Assembly (NCBI GenBank): GCA_034506395.1 | Contig: JAPDPQ010000024.1 | Location: 17,038-81,037, forward strand | Reading direction: 5' to 3' | Source: a candidate division KSB1 bacterium | GTDB lineage: Bacteria; Zhuqueibacterota; Zhuqueibacteria; Thermofontimicrobiales; Thermofontimicrobiaceae | Length of the DNA: 64,000 nt | In this document: positions 1 to 8,485 of the stretch, in pieces | Position numbering within the stretch: the stretch's first letter is position 1 | Layout of the letters: each line of letters opens with the position of its first letter | The notes under the pieces: model-generated | What the model saw: only the letters and a program-made list of their open reading frames with translations | Databases searched by the model: none | Told to the model about the DNA's origin: nothing | Translations under genes and position numbers: made by a program

Positions 1-474
1 ATGAGTGCTGAACAGAAATATGCCATCGCTGATGAGATTTATAAGATGAGTTTGAAATATTCCAATTTGAATGTTGATTTGATTTGCGCCACAATTACCC
101 ATGAGAGTGCACTGACTTGGCGGCATGATGTCGTGTCACCGAAAGGTGCAATGGGGTTAATGCAAATTATGCCTCAAACAGGGCAACAATTAGCCAAGGA
201 GGAAGGTATCCCCTGGACATCAGCAGAGAAGGTCTTGTTCGATCCTATTATCAATATCCGATTGGGATGCCGCTATCTGTCGAATCTAGTACATCAGTAC
301 GAGATCGACGGGGGATTGGCGGCTTATAATGGCGGCGAGAAGAGAGCAGCGCTTTGGATTAAAAATCGAAATCATAAGACCGATTGGTCGATTCTTTGGG
401 AAGAGACCCGAACTTATGTTCCAGCGATATTGAAACTCTACGAAAAATTCCAACAGCAAACCGGGATCTTATGA
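1..474 (+). CDS. Lytic transglycosylase, SLT (Slt70-type) domain, probably 5'-truncated
   Basis: This reading frame opens at the first base of the window and encodes 157 residues that are almost entirely one SLT lysozyme-like domain. The family cleaves the glycan strand between MurNAc and GlcNAc and leaves 1,6-anhydro-MurNAc. Visible hallmarks are the catalytic glutamate E35 in THESAL, the GLMQIMP block (residues 52-58) and AYNGG (108-112). There is no signal peptide, although these enzymes act outside the cytoplasm, so the true start is probably left of the window and the first ATG may be internal. It ends about 90 bases before the next gene, which precedes an FtsZ-like gene on the same strand; a link to wall remodelling is inference from position only. 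Confidence 0.85.
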   Translation: MSAEQKYAIADEIYKMSLKYSNLNVDLICATITHESALTWRHDVVSPKGAMGLMQIMPQTGQQLAKEEGIPWTSAEKVLFDPIINIRLGCRYLSNLVHQYEIDGGLAAYNGGEKRAALWIKNRNHKTDWSILWEETRTYVPAILKLYEKFQQQTGIL

Positions 475-567
475 TAATAAAAGTTGCAAGACAATTAAGG
501 TTGGTTATGATAGACGATTACTGATTTGATTTCAGTAATCGTCCTATCTCATTTGCAAAGGGCTGAC

Positions 568-2412
568 ATGAAGGATTTAACAACAACTGCAATTGAGACT
601 GATTTCCACAATCGATTGATCAACCAATTTTTCCATCCAAATAGTTACTTTTTTCATTGTGTGAAGGGATTGCTGGCTAACCCCTCCCTCCTCAATAATA
701 GTAATCCTCAATTAGCAATAATCCCGCTCATCGCTCGCCTGATTGATTATTTGACTGCGGCAAACGTACCACTTAATGAGCTCCGGGAGATCTCCAAGAT
801 CAAAAATTTTGAAAAATTAATCGATGGGCTCAACGAAATACTTTTGGGGTACGATTTTAAATCTATATCACAAGCGCAGATCAGAGCAACAATCGGTGAA
901 ATCGCTGCTAATTTTTTAAGGGGCGTATATCAACTTCTGATAGAGGATGAAAAAAGCCGCATCCTTTTAAGCAAATATTTAGATATTAAATCCAAGCTCG
1001 TTGAATTGATGGATGAGTCGAATGGCAGAAAAAAGGATAGTTCCACTCTGAGTCCTTTGCGTGAAATAATCAATTCAGATGTTGCGCCGGCCCATGTCAG
1101 GGACGTTCATTCAGTTGAAATACAATCGACTGATAAAACCGCGCGCGAAACTGTGACTGACGGCAAAGCGCAATATCAACGTTTTGAGCAACAATTAAAC
1201 CGGCTTTTAGGACTTATCGCTGAATTGAGAATGACCATCACGTTTGATGCCGATTTTATGCTGATGCGGTCAATAGAGGCTCGGTTCCTTCAATTGCAGC
1301 GGCTGGCTGAAAATTACGGGGTGGAACCTATTCGCATCATTGCCGATCGCATGGTACAATTACTTCATGTGTCGTTAAATCAGTTGAGACCAGCAGATCA
1401 ATCTCTGGTGGAAGTTATCGACATGGCATTAGCTTTGATAGGTCAGCCTGCTGGACGGATCGTAAGCCCCGAAGCACATGCAAAATTTGTTGATCGTTGT
1501 AATCAACTACTGATTGAACTAGAATGGTCTCACGGTCATAATAGCGAACTTAATGAGCGAGCCGAACTGCCTTCGGATCGAGTTCGTGACCAGTCTGAAC
1601 GTTTCAAGATCAATCCCTCTTTATCTCAAAGCAGAGCTGATTCAAATAAATCAAGTTTTAGTTCAATTTTTAATGGCTTTCAAGTTAGAAAAAATCCTTC
1701 AGCGGATGTGGCGGAGCTAGATGTTCTGGATGATGACGAGGTAATCCTGCATTTGAGCCATAATATCAAATCAGATTCAACCGAATCGAATCATAGGCAT
1801 CTTTCAGTTGATGATGATGTGGAATTTGTTGGAGGACAATCAACTAAATTAACCCAGCCACGATCGGAATCGCTTCTACGCGATAATCATGAAATTAATG
1901 TCTCCACTGATAAACAGACGCCCTTAGCTGCTGAGATATTGGACTCGTCGAGCCTTTCGAAATCGGAATCGCAGAATCATCGCGCGTCAAAGAGAGACAA
2001 TAACGATTTGACACCACTATTTCATCAGGAGGCTGATTGGTATTTCAAAGTCTTATTTGCTGCGTTAAAACAATTGAAAAACCAGGAGAAAATTCAGGTA
2101 GCACTTGAAGATATTGAGTTGGCGAGTTCTTCGTTAAAGCGCCTGGCGCGAAAATTTGGTATTGATGAAGCGGATCGCTTGCCAGAGCTGATTGAGACGA
2201 TCAGCATTATTGCGAATCAGAATCTTATTAAATTGCCTCCTTCCATTATTCAGACGATAGAAGATGGAGTCGCGTTACTAAAGGAGTTCGATCGGAATAA
2301 TTTCGAACAGCATAAATTGTTTGATAAAATTGTAACAGAATTAAAGGAATTCATGGGGTCTGCCATGAGGCGCCTGCCGAAAAGCGATAATTCAATGCCC
2401 AACATCAATTGA
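568..2412 (+). CDS. Unrecognised 614-residue helical protein with two possible degenerate Hpt modules
   Basis: I do not recognise this protein by family. The frame could open at a TTG at 526, but ATG 568 has an AAAGG-like ribosome site seven bases upstream and is preferred. It has no signal peptide or membrane segment. The N-terminal ~150 residues are helical and unassigned. Residues ~205-295 and ~487-590 each look like a CheA P1/Hpt four-helix bundle when laid over the FtsZ extension encoded downstream: a helix with an L-x-x-A core (QLQRLA; SSLKRLA), then a YGV/FGI turn and two more helices. The phospho-accepting histidine is replaced by Leu and Ser. An acidic, Ser-rich linker (~320-485) joins them. 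It lies 145 bp before the FtsZ-like gene on the same strand. The Hpt reading is by eye and tentative. Confidence 0.7.
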   Translation: MKDLTTTAIETDFHNRLINQFFHPNSYFFHCVKGLLANPSLLNNSNPQLAIIPLIARLIDYLTAANVPLNELREISKIKNFEKLIDGLNEILLGYDFKSISQAQIRATIGEIAANFLRGVYQLLIEDEKSRILLSKYLDIKSKLVELMDESNGRKKDSSTLSPLREIINSDVAPAHVRDVHSVEIQSTDKTARETVTDGKAQYQRFEQQLNRLLGLIAELRMTITFDADFMLMRSIEARFLQLQRLAENYGVEPIRIIADRMVQLLHVSLNQLRPADQSLVEVIDMALALIGQPAGRIVSPEAHAKFVDRCNQLLIELEWSHGHNSELNERAELPSDRVRDQSERFKINPSLSQSRADSNKSSFSSIFNGFQVRKNPSADVAELDVLDDDEVILHLSHNIKSDSTESNHRHLSVDDDVEFVGGQSTKLTQPRSESLLRDNHEINVSTDKQTPLAAEILDSSSLSKSESQNHRASKRDNNDLTPLFHQEADWYFKVLFAALKQLKNQEKIQVALEDIELASSSLKRLARKFGIDEADRLPELIETISIIANQNLIKLPPSIIQTIEDGVALLKEFDRNNFEQHKLFDKIVTELKEFMGSAMRRLPKSDNSMPNIN

Positions 2413-2557
2413 ACCTCACCCCGTACCCAGAGAAACTCCCTTATTGGCAATTGAAAAATTGGAAGCTTCGCACAAAATACTTTTCTCATTTTCTATAGAT
2501 TGCCAGTAATATTATATCCGTAAATGGTGAATCGATTAATTTAATGGTGACGGGAAA

Positions 2558-4243
2558 ATGGTATCTGAATTATCGAACCAGTTAAGCAACAAGGAGTCGA
2601 CCTTGAAAGCCAAAGACGAAGAACTTGAGCAGATTTTGAGATCGCATCGCACTGTGATCCGGGTCATAGGAACTGGGGGAGCGGGAAATAATACGCTTAC
2701 CCGCCTCGCTGAAGTTGGCATCAATGGAGTGGAGACCATTGCGATTAACACCGATGCTCAGTCGCTCTTGCATACTAAGGCGGACAACAAAATATTAATT
2801 GGCAAAAATATCTCCAATGGTCTTGGCTCTGGGAGCGATCCCCAAATTGGGGAAGATGCAGCCCGCGAGGACGCAGAGGAGATCAAAAAGAGCCTCGAGG
2901 GCAGCGATATGGTGTTTGTGACCTGTGGTCTTGGAGGCGGTACTGGCACGGGCTCAGCACCAGTAATTGCAGAGATCGCCAAGAGCTTAAATGCGCTGAC
3001 AATATCAGTCGTGACGCTGCCTTTTAGTGAAGAAGGGAGCGCGAGGAAACAGAACGCGATTGCTGGGCTGGAACGACTGCGCGCGAATTCTGATACGGTC
3101 ATTGTGGTTCAAAACGATAAACTGCTCGACATTGTTCCAGATCTGCCATTAAACGCGGCATTTAAAGTGGCTGATGAAGTGTTAGTCAATGCGGTAAAAG
3201 GGATCACTGAATTGGTGACCGAGAAGGGGCTCATTAATCTTGATTTTTCTGATGTCCGATCTGTGATGAAAGATGGTAGCACTGCCATGATCGGTATTGG
3301 CGAAAGTGATTCTGAAAACAAAGCTGAAGAAGCTGTGGCTCGGGCGGTCGAAAATCCATTGTTAGATGTAGATATTACCGGAGCGAAAAGCGCGTTAATT
3401 CATATCACTGGCGATGAGACAATGTCGATCCGAGATGCTAAAAATATCATTGTCTCCATTGCCAAGAAACTCGCTCCTGATGCCAAGCTGATTTGGGGGG
3501 CACGGATCGATGCGAACGCTAAAGGAAAAATCAAAGTGCTGTTGATCGCTACGGGGCTCCAGTCGGATCGCTCTGAACAGCGCGCCGCTTCAACTCCCAT
3601 GATAGCAGAACCGAAGGCGAGTGTTCCGTCAGCAGCGCCTGCTCCAACAAAGCAGCTCTTTGATATCAAAGATACACCCAAAATTGCAGTTACCCCCGAA
3701 GAGACAATTAAAACGGAATTCGAAGAGCCGATGCCACAAGTTAAACCGCAAAAGGTGTTCGATCAGATTTTCCTTGATGAAATCAAGGGCGATTTGCATA
3801 TATTGAAGGAATCAATTAAGAAGCTTGAAGAAAACAGTTACGATGAAAAGGTATTTCGCAATATCAAAAACGCCTGCATGGCACTTCAGAACTCGGCTCA
3901 AATGTTTTCCAACCAGAAATTTGAGGAATTCACGTTATTCATCGGTGAGTTTGTTGAGGAACTATTAACCAAGAAGATTAAAATTACCAATGGATTTCTC
4001 CCATATTTTCGGAAAATTCCTAAAATTCTGGACGGGATCATCGCCAATGACAGTGGGGCAATTATCGATGCTCAGCATGTGATCGAAAAATTGACATTAT
4101 TGATTGATCAACAGGATAATCGTCCCATGCCAAAGCCGAAACCGGCGCGGCCGTTGGAGCGCGAATCGGCTAATATACTTAAAGATGAATTGAAGATCGA
4201 GCAAAAGGAAGTCAAAACCAGATTGCGCATGGATGTGAATTGA
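2558..4243 (+). CDS. ftsZ: Archaeal-like FtsZ GTPase with C-terminal degenerate Hpt (CheA P1-like) domain
   Basis: A complete FtsZ GTPase core occupies residues ~30-335: nucleotide-binding [10 protein letters not shown] (36-45), tubulin signature GGGTGTG (126-132) and the T7-loop catalytic motif NLDFSD (227-232). Several stretches match archaeal rather than bacterial Fts[28 protein letters not shown] and IIWGARID-like LIWGARID (312-318). After a Pro-rich linker (~345-398), residues ~400-515 form a predicted helical bundle resembling the CheA P1 domain, with FLDEIKGDL, a KIKIT segment and a MALQNSA block where HTLKGSA would be expected; the phosphorylatable His is Met441. The usual FtsZ C-terminal peptide (D-I-P-x-F-L) is not visible; the end is KTRLRMDVN. 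At 561 residues it is much longer than a typical FtsZ. No dcw genes are adjacent, so this may be a second, specialised FtsZ. Confidence 0.92.
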   Translation: MVSELSNQLSNKESTLKAKDEELEQILRSHRTVIRVIGTGGAGNNTLTRLAEVGINGVETIAINTDAQSLLHTKADNKILIGKNISNGLGSGSDPQIGEDAAREDAEEIKKSLEGSDMVFVTCGLGGGTGTGSAPVIAEIAKSLNALTISVVTLPFSEEGSARKQNAIAGLERLRANSDTVIVVQNDKLLDIVPDLPLNAAFKVADEVLVNAVKGITELVTEKGLINLDFSDVRSVMKDGSTAMIGIGESDSENKAEEAVARAVENPLLDVDITGAKSALIHITGDETMSIRDAKNIIVSIAKKLAPDAKLIWGARIDANAKGKIKVLLIATGLQSDRSEQRAASTPMIAEPKASVPSAAPAPTKQLFDIKDTPKIAVTPEETIKTEFEEPMPQVKPQKVFDQIFLDEIKGDLHILKESIKKLEENSYDEKVFRNIKNACMALQNSAQMFSNQKFEEFTLFIGEFVEELLTKKIKITNGFLPYFRKIPKILDGIIANDSGAIIDAQHVIEKLTLLIDQQDNRPMPKPKPARPLERESANILKDELKIEQKEVKTRLRMDVN

Positions 4244-4358
4244 TGGCTGAACCTTTAAGTGAAATTTTGCCAAGGAAACGAATTGCGTGGACATCGGTGC
4301 AATAGTTGAAACCTGACTAAATCGTAATTAGAAATAAAAAGGGATCGAGCGGCATTTG

Positions 4359-4409
4359 ATGCCTCACTTGCATCATTTTCTAACGAGTGAACGAGTGAGG
4401 CATTTTTTT
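4359..4409 (+). terminator. Rho-independent terminator after the FtsZ-like gene
   Basis: A 10-bp perfect stem (ATGCCTCACT at 4359-4368 with AGTGAGGCAT at 4394-4403) closes a 25-nt loop and runs into seven T residues. It lies about 115 bp after the FtsZ-like stop codon. The minus-strand side has no T tract, so it acts on plus-strand transcription. Confidence 0.75.
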
Positions 4410-4560
4410 GCTTAATTTCAAAATGATCGCCTGCAAAAATTGAGATGATCAAGGTAGATTTGTACTTGCGAGGCACTGAATAGGTTGATAATTTGGATTC
4501 AGTCAGGCTTTTTTTGAATACGGTTTGAATAAAAACTCACTTTTTTATCTCTTCGACCTC

Positions 4561-4630
4561 AGGGAGAAACCTGTAAGTCTAAGGATCAAAATATGACCAG
4601 GTTCCTCACTTCGTTCGGAATGACATTTTT
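4561..4630. repeat. Imperfect inverted-repeat intergenic element
   Basis: The 468-bp gap between the FtsZ-like gene and the converging transporter gene holds, besides the terminator, a segment with GAGAAACCT (4564-4572) facing AGGTTCCTCACTTCG, followed by TTCGGAATGACATTTTT. On the minus strand this reads as TGTCATTCCGAACGAAGTGA and onwards, a pattern common in dispersed non-coding repeats of many bacterial genomes. Only one copy is in the window, so its dispersed nature here is inferred. Nothing else in the gap is recognisable. Confidence 0.4.
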
Positions 4631-4711
4631 AATCCAATGGCTTTTTGTTCAGGCACTAAAAATAGCAAGTTCCATAGCTGAAGCCGTATACCATGATCTT
4701 TTATCCCCCAT

Positions 4712-6010
4712 TTATTGCTCCAGTTCCTTAAACTCTCCAAGTCTTTTCGTGAAAACAAATAGGACAAGAACTCCCAAGAGAAAATTTCCAGCGAGGATAA
4801 GCCAGACGTATTCAGGATGATTCATGGTGCTGAATTGAGAATAGAGCAGAGATGTATAGAAATAGCCGCTCAGCGCACCACCGACTGCAATAGGAAGGAA
4901 ATTGGAACCCATGTAAAGGCCAGCTTGCTCCTTTGGAGCGATCCAGGTGATGTATTCTTGAATTCGAGGGGAGGCTGTCATCTCACCGATCGCAAAAAGG
5001 AAGATGCCAGCGAAGATAAAATTAGGATTCACTACTCGGGCAATGCCAATCATTAACATTCCCAGGGCAGCAATCAGAAGGCCTGTGGAGAAGGTTGGCA
5101 ATGCTTTGAAACGCTCGGCTATTCTTGATACGATGACTTGAAAGATCATAATGATGTAGCCGGTATGTGAGATCGTCTCGCCGAGAATCCTTCGCACGCC
5201 ATGCTCATCGACCCGAGAGATGAAGTTGGCAACGGAGCTGCCAAAAATGCTTTTGACGGTTAAATACAGCTGGGCAGTGTCGATTGTGGTATCGACATAA
5301 AGAGGACACAAGTTGAAAAATGCCCATAGGGGCAGCCAAAAAAATAGACCAATGATCGCCAAGAACGTAGCGAATTTTAAGTTCGATAAGGCGATGACCA
5401 GCTCGTTTAGTTTTGTTTTCAGCGTTGCACCCTCGATTTGCCGAGGAGGCTCTTTATAGAAAAAGATGGTAATTAGCAACATGAGGATGACCCCGGACGC
5501 AGCAGCCAGGAATGCGTAGTTCCAGGAGAGCACGCGCAATTTGCCCGCGATAATGGGACCGAACGAAGCACCGATATTCACCATTGCATAAAAAATGCCG
5601 AAACCAAGGGTCTTATTGGTCTTATCGGTTACGCTTCGCACTGTTCCAGAGATCAATGGCTTAAATATCCCTGCGGCCAAAGCGATGCTTAGCATCGTGA
5701 GCAAAACACCAGAAAAGGATTTCAAGATGATAAGCAACAAAATCGATGGCAAATAGGCAAGGTAAGAAACGATTAAAATTTTCTTAAAACCGAATCGATC
5801 AGCAAAGCTGCCAGAAATAACTGGTATTACATATGAAAAGAACAAGAAGATACTCTGAACTGTACCTAAACGCGAGGCTTCAAACTTGAGAACCGTCGTC
5901 ATATAGATACCGAAACCTACATAGATGCCGTAATAGGCAAACCGCTCCAGAACTTCGATAAGATTGGCGACCCAAAAAACCTTCGGAAAAGGCGTTCTTT
6001 TTTCCATCAT
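4712..6010 (-). CDS. POT/PTR-type major facilitator transporter (probable proton-coupled peptide transporter)
   Basis: This 432-residue protein has about twelve hydrophobic membrane segments, as in the major facilitator superfamily. The first helix carries the ExxERFxYYG motif that marks proton-dependent oligopeptide transporters (E19, E22, R23, F24, then YYG). The third to fifth helices contain GFGIFYAMVNIGASFGP, matching the conserved POT stretch. The family imports di- and tripeptides with protons across the inner membrane. Substrate cannot be read from the sequence, and some relatives carry other solutes. The start ATG at 6010 is followed by a second Met; the protein length is a little short of a full POT (~480-500). 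It converges with the FtsZ-like gene. The 220 bp to its upstream neighbour argue against tight co-transcription. Confidence 0.8.
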   Translation of the reverse strand: MMEKRTPFPKVFWVANLIEVLERFAYYGIYVGFGIYMTTVLKFEASRLGTVQSIFLFFSYVIPVISGSFADRFGFKKILIVSYLAYLPSILLLIILKSFSGVLLTMLSIALAAGIFKPLISGTVRSVTDKTNKTLGFGIFYAMVNIGASFGPIIAGKLRVLSWNYAFLAAASGVILMLLITIFFYKEPPRQIEGATLKTKLNELVIALSNLKFATFLAIIGLFFWLPLWAFFNLCPLYVDTTIDTAQLYLTVKSIFGSSVANFISRVDEHGVRRILGETISHTGYIIMIFQVIVSRIAERFKALPTFSTGLLIAALGMLMIGIARVVNPNFIFAGIFLFAIGEMTASPRIQEYITWIAPKEQAGLYMGSNFLPIAVGGALSGYFYTSLLYSQFSTMNHPEYVWLILAGNFLLGVLVLFVFTKRLGEFKELEQ

Positions 6011-6233
6011 TCCCTCTTAGCTAATTCGATACATTCTCCATTGGAGGTCGATCATAACTGAATTTTATGGCAGCACAAGTCGTTCTGTTTTAGTACAAAT
6101 GGAGTTCATCAATAGTTAATTTTAACCTAGGGCAATGAGATCGATGTAATGAAACGTGAGAGCAAATGAGTTGAATTAAGAGAATTCTATAGTTGTCGCG
6201 CTAAGGAGTTCGATCAATGAAAATACTGAGGCC

Positions 6234-7736
6234 CTATGCATAGAACATCCGAAAATAGGCGAGGGCATCAGCAATGGTGCGAGTAATCTGAAGGATCTGG
6301 TCCAGGCGGCAGATACTGAATACCTCCTGGATTTTTTCATTTGGGTTGACGTAGATGATCGTGCCACCTTCGCGCCTGGCAGCCCGATAACAGTTGATGA
6401 AATTCGCGATCCCAGCAGAACAAATATAAACCAGTTCCGATAAATCAACAATAAAATCGATGGTTTTGGCAGCCAGAAATTTGTCGATGAGTTCCTTGAA
6501 TTTTGTGACTTCGTTCTGATAAATTTTGTCTTTCAATTTGATCAGGCAAATTCGATTTTCAAGCATGGTATAGCTAATTGATGCGCTGTGCTCCTGAGTC
6601 ATCACACCTGAGTCACCTAGCAACTCATTTAATTTGGGTTTAAGCTCTGGTGGTTGATCCACATCGAGCATGTGAAGTTCCTTGAGTTTGAACTCAGTGG
6701 GCAGCATGCACGAAATGGTCATTCGATCGTTGGCATGCAGCACATTGATGGTGATTCCTTTTTTGGTCAACATAGTGAGGAAATGATCTTCAGAGTATTG
6801 GGTGATGTTTCTGGTCCGAAATTCTGGGCGATCTGGCTGCTCAGTGGAGATCAAAATTCCGTTTTTGACTCGATCCAATTTGAGCAAGATAGTGTCTTCT
6901 GGCTGTAGATTTCCATGTTTGAACACATTGTCCAGCATCTCGTTGGCGATCCAATTGACCGCAATTTTGGTGTTCTGGAACAATTGCTGATTATCCAGAA
7001 ACTCCTCAAGATAATCATGAAGATCATCGAAATAGTCGTGATCATACGCATTCAATTTGATACTAAGGATATTCTCTTTGACGCGACTTTTGCGGATGTC
7101 GCTCAGAGTAAGTGTGGATGGGGTAGAATCAATTCGCTCTAATGGGGTGTTGTCCAAAAAGTCGCAGCTCGGATCGATATATTGATAGATAGGGACGACC
7201 ACATTGTGTTTGACAGTGAAATCGCCCAAGAAGATCATTTTGCCATCATATTTTTTATAATTATTTAAGTCCTCGAAAACGCGTTTATGCATCAGGATTT
7301 TGCCATGAGCGCCCAGGCTGGTGATGCGCTCAGCCAAATTAATCCCCCGACCGACAATATTTTTCTTGTTGTTGACATCCAACACGATGGAATCCACATT
7401 GGTATTTAACCCAATTCGAAGCTTAATCGGCCAATAAGTCGATTGATTGTATTTGGCCAAAATTTCTAGGACGGCCAGAGCGGTTTTCAGATGAATGTCA
7501 GGCTCTGGCTTAATGTAATTTAGAATCAACCCATCGCCTGTTGGCAATGCAATGACATCTTCCATCAGTCGGGCATTCAGCTTATCAAGGCAGCTTCGAA
7601 TGATGCGCGTTAATTGAGCATGGCACTCGTACTGATTAATGGGCTGTAATTTCGAGTAGCCGATAATATCACAAAAAAAGATTTTATTATGAAATGGAAT
7701 AGGCTCCATGTTTGAAAGATCGCTCATATCCCACAC
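6234..7736 (-). CDS. Class III cyclase-like / anti-sigma kinase-like / STAS three-domain regulator
   Basis: A cytoplasmic 500-residue protein with three signalling modules. Residues ~13-190 form a class III nucleotide-cyclase homology domain: metal-binding aspartates D23 (FFCDIIGYS) and D68 (PTGDG), and transition-state residues N133 and R137 (GRGINLAER). The lysine that reads the base, expected three residues before GD, is replaced by Leu. Residues ~222-345 resemble an RsbW-type GHKL ATPase, with N-box NEMLDNVFKHG (265-275), but no clear DxGxG box. Residues ~385-495 are a STAS domain, with DLSELVYICSAGI and probable phospho-site S440. Thus possible nucleotide production, a partner-switching kinase and its substrate lie in one chain, though two modules look incomplete. 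The start is GTG at 7736; an ATG three codons in (7727) is an alternative. Confidence 0.8.
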   Translation of the reverse strand: MWDMSDLSNMEPIPFHNKIFFCDIIGYSKLQPINQYECHAQLTRIIRSCLDKLNARLMEDVIALPTGDGLILNYIKPEPDIHLKTALAVLEILAKYNQSTYWPIKLRIGLNTNVDSIVLDVNNKKNIVGRGINLAERITSLGAHGKILMHKRVFEDLNNYKKYDGKMIFLGDFTVKHNVVVPIYQYIDPSCDFLDNTPLERIDSTPSTLTLSDIRKSRVKENILSIKLNAYDHDYFDDLHDYLEEFLDNQQLFQNTKIAVNWIANEMLDNVFKHGNLQPEDTILLKLDRVKNGILISTEQPDRPEFRTRNITQYSEDHFLTMLTKKGITINVLHANDRMTISCMLPTEFKLKELHMLDVDQPPELKPKLNELLGDSGVMTQEHSASISYTMLENRICLIKLKDKIYQNEVTKFKELIDKFLAAKTIDFIVDLSELVYICSAGIANFINCYRAARREGGTIIYVNPNEKIQEVFSICRLDQILQITRTIADALAYFRMFYA

Positions 7737-8015
7737 TCGATATAACTGATAAATATCGCACAGGAGTCCATGTGCTTTGCAGATCTTACATAATGATTTA
7801 CGTCAACGATTTTGATGATCGCCAACGTTGCCCTCGTTTTGTGTTGATTGGATCGTAATTCAACCCCAGTTTAAGCGTGGTAACAATAACAATAAATATT
7901 GAAAAAAGCAAGAAAATTTTCAATTCAATATGAATCACAATTTACTTGTCAATCGATGGTTTATAATCATAAATGCGAATCTGAAATTGATGCAAAATCT
8001 GGTAGAAATTTTAGC

Positions 8016-8044
8016 TTGCATCTTTGCGGTAAGTTTTGTATATT
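8016..8044 (+). promoter_or_regulatory. Candidate sigma-70 promoter in the divergent intergenic region
   Basis: TTGCAT (8016-8021) and TATATT (8039-8044) are separated by 17 bases. Transcription would start near 8051. It could drive the orphan transcript ending at the hairpin at 8204-8246, or read on into the zinc-ribbon gene at 8486. Prediction from sequence only. Confidence 0.4.
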
Positions 8045-8050
8045 TGAGAA

Positions 8051-8246
8051 ACAAAATTTTCATACCAATTTAAAACAATGACGATGATTATCACATATCA
8101 CTTGAGGGAGTTGTCATCGGTTAAAAGCAATCTTGTTACTGATGCGATAATAAATCTGTGGAGCCAAACCAATTGTTGGCTAATTGAGAGAATTGTGTGC
8201 TGTAAAAAGTGTACCAGAGAGCAGTTGACCTGGTACACTTTTTTTT
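8051..8246 (+). ncRNA. Candidate orphan small RNA (or attenuated leader)
   Basis: The 749-bp gap between the divergent genes ending at 7736 and starting at 8486 contains no convincing ORF, yet it holds a promoter-like pair and, about 195 bases on, a strong terminator. Between them are at least two small self-complementary segments: CGATGA with TCATCG, and AGCCAA (8162-8167) with TTGGCT near 8176-8181. This layout fits a free-standing small RNA. It could equally be an attenuated leader for the zinc-ribbon gene 240 bp downstream. I cannot match it to 6S RNA, tmRNA, SRP RNA or a riboswitch. Outside it, the gap is AT-rich with nothing recognisable. Confidence 0.35.
8204..8246 (+). terminator. Strong bidirectional intrinsic terminator with no annotated gene upstream
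   Basis: A 13-bp perfect stem (AAAAAGTGTACCA at 8204-8216, TGGTACACTTTTT at 8231-8243) encloses a 14-nt loop and continues into Ts. The flanking A and T runs make it functional on both strands. No protein gene ends near it on either strand. Confidence 0.75.
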
Positions 8247-8485
8247 GATATAAAATGATTGTTTGCGATCGGAAATAATGCTGATCGAATAACAGATTTT
8301 ATGAAATAATCGATTATGCAGTTGAAATACGAGTTAGGGGTAGGAAGAAAACAGGGAATTGGAGGGAGGCAAAAAATCAATTAGCGGGGTTTCGAGATGG
8401 GAGGAAGGGGATTTATGTGCTTTTTCAAATGAAGGGGGTGTGAATTTTATTTCGCTGACGAATTGTTATGGAGGCATAATACAAA

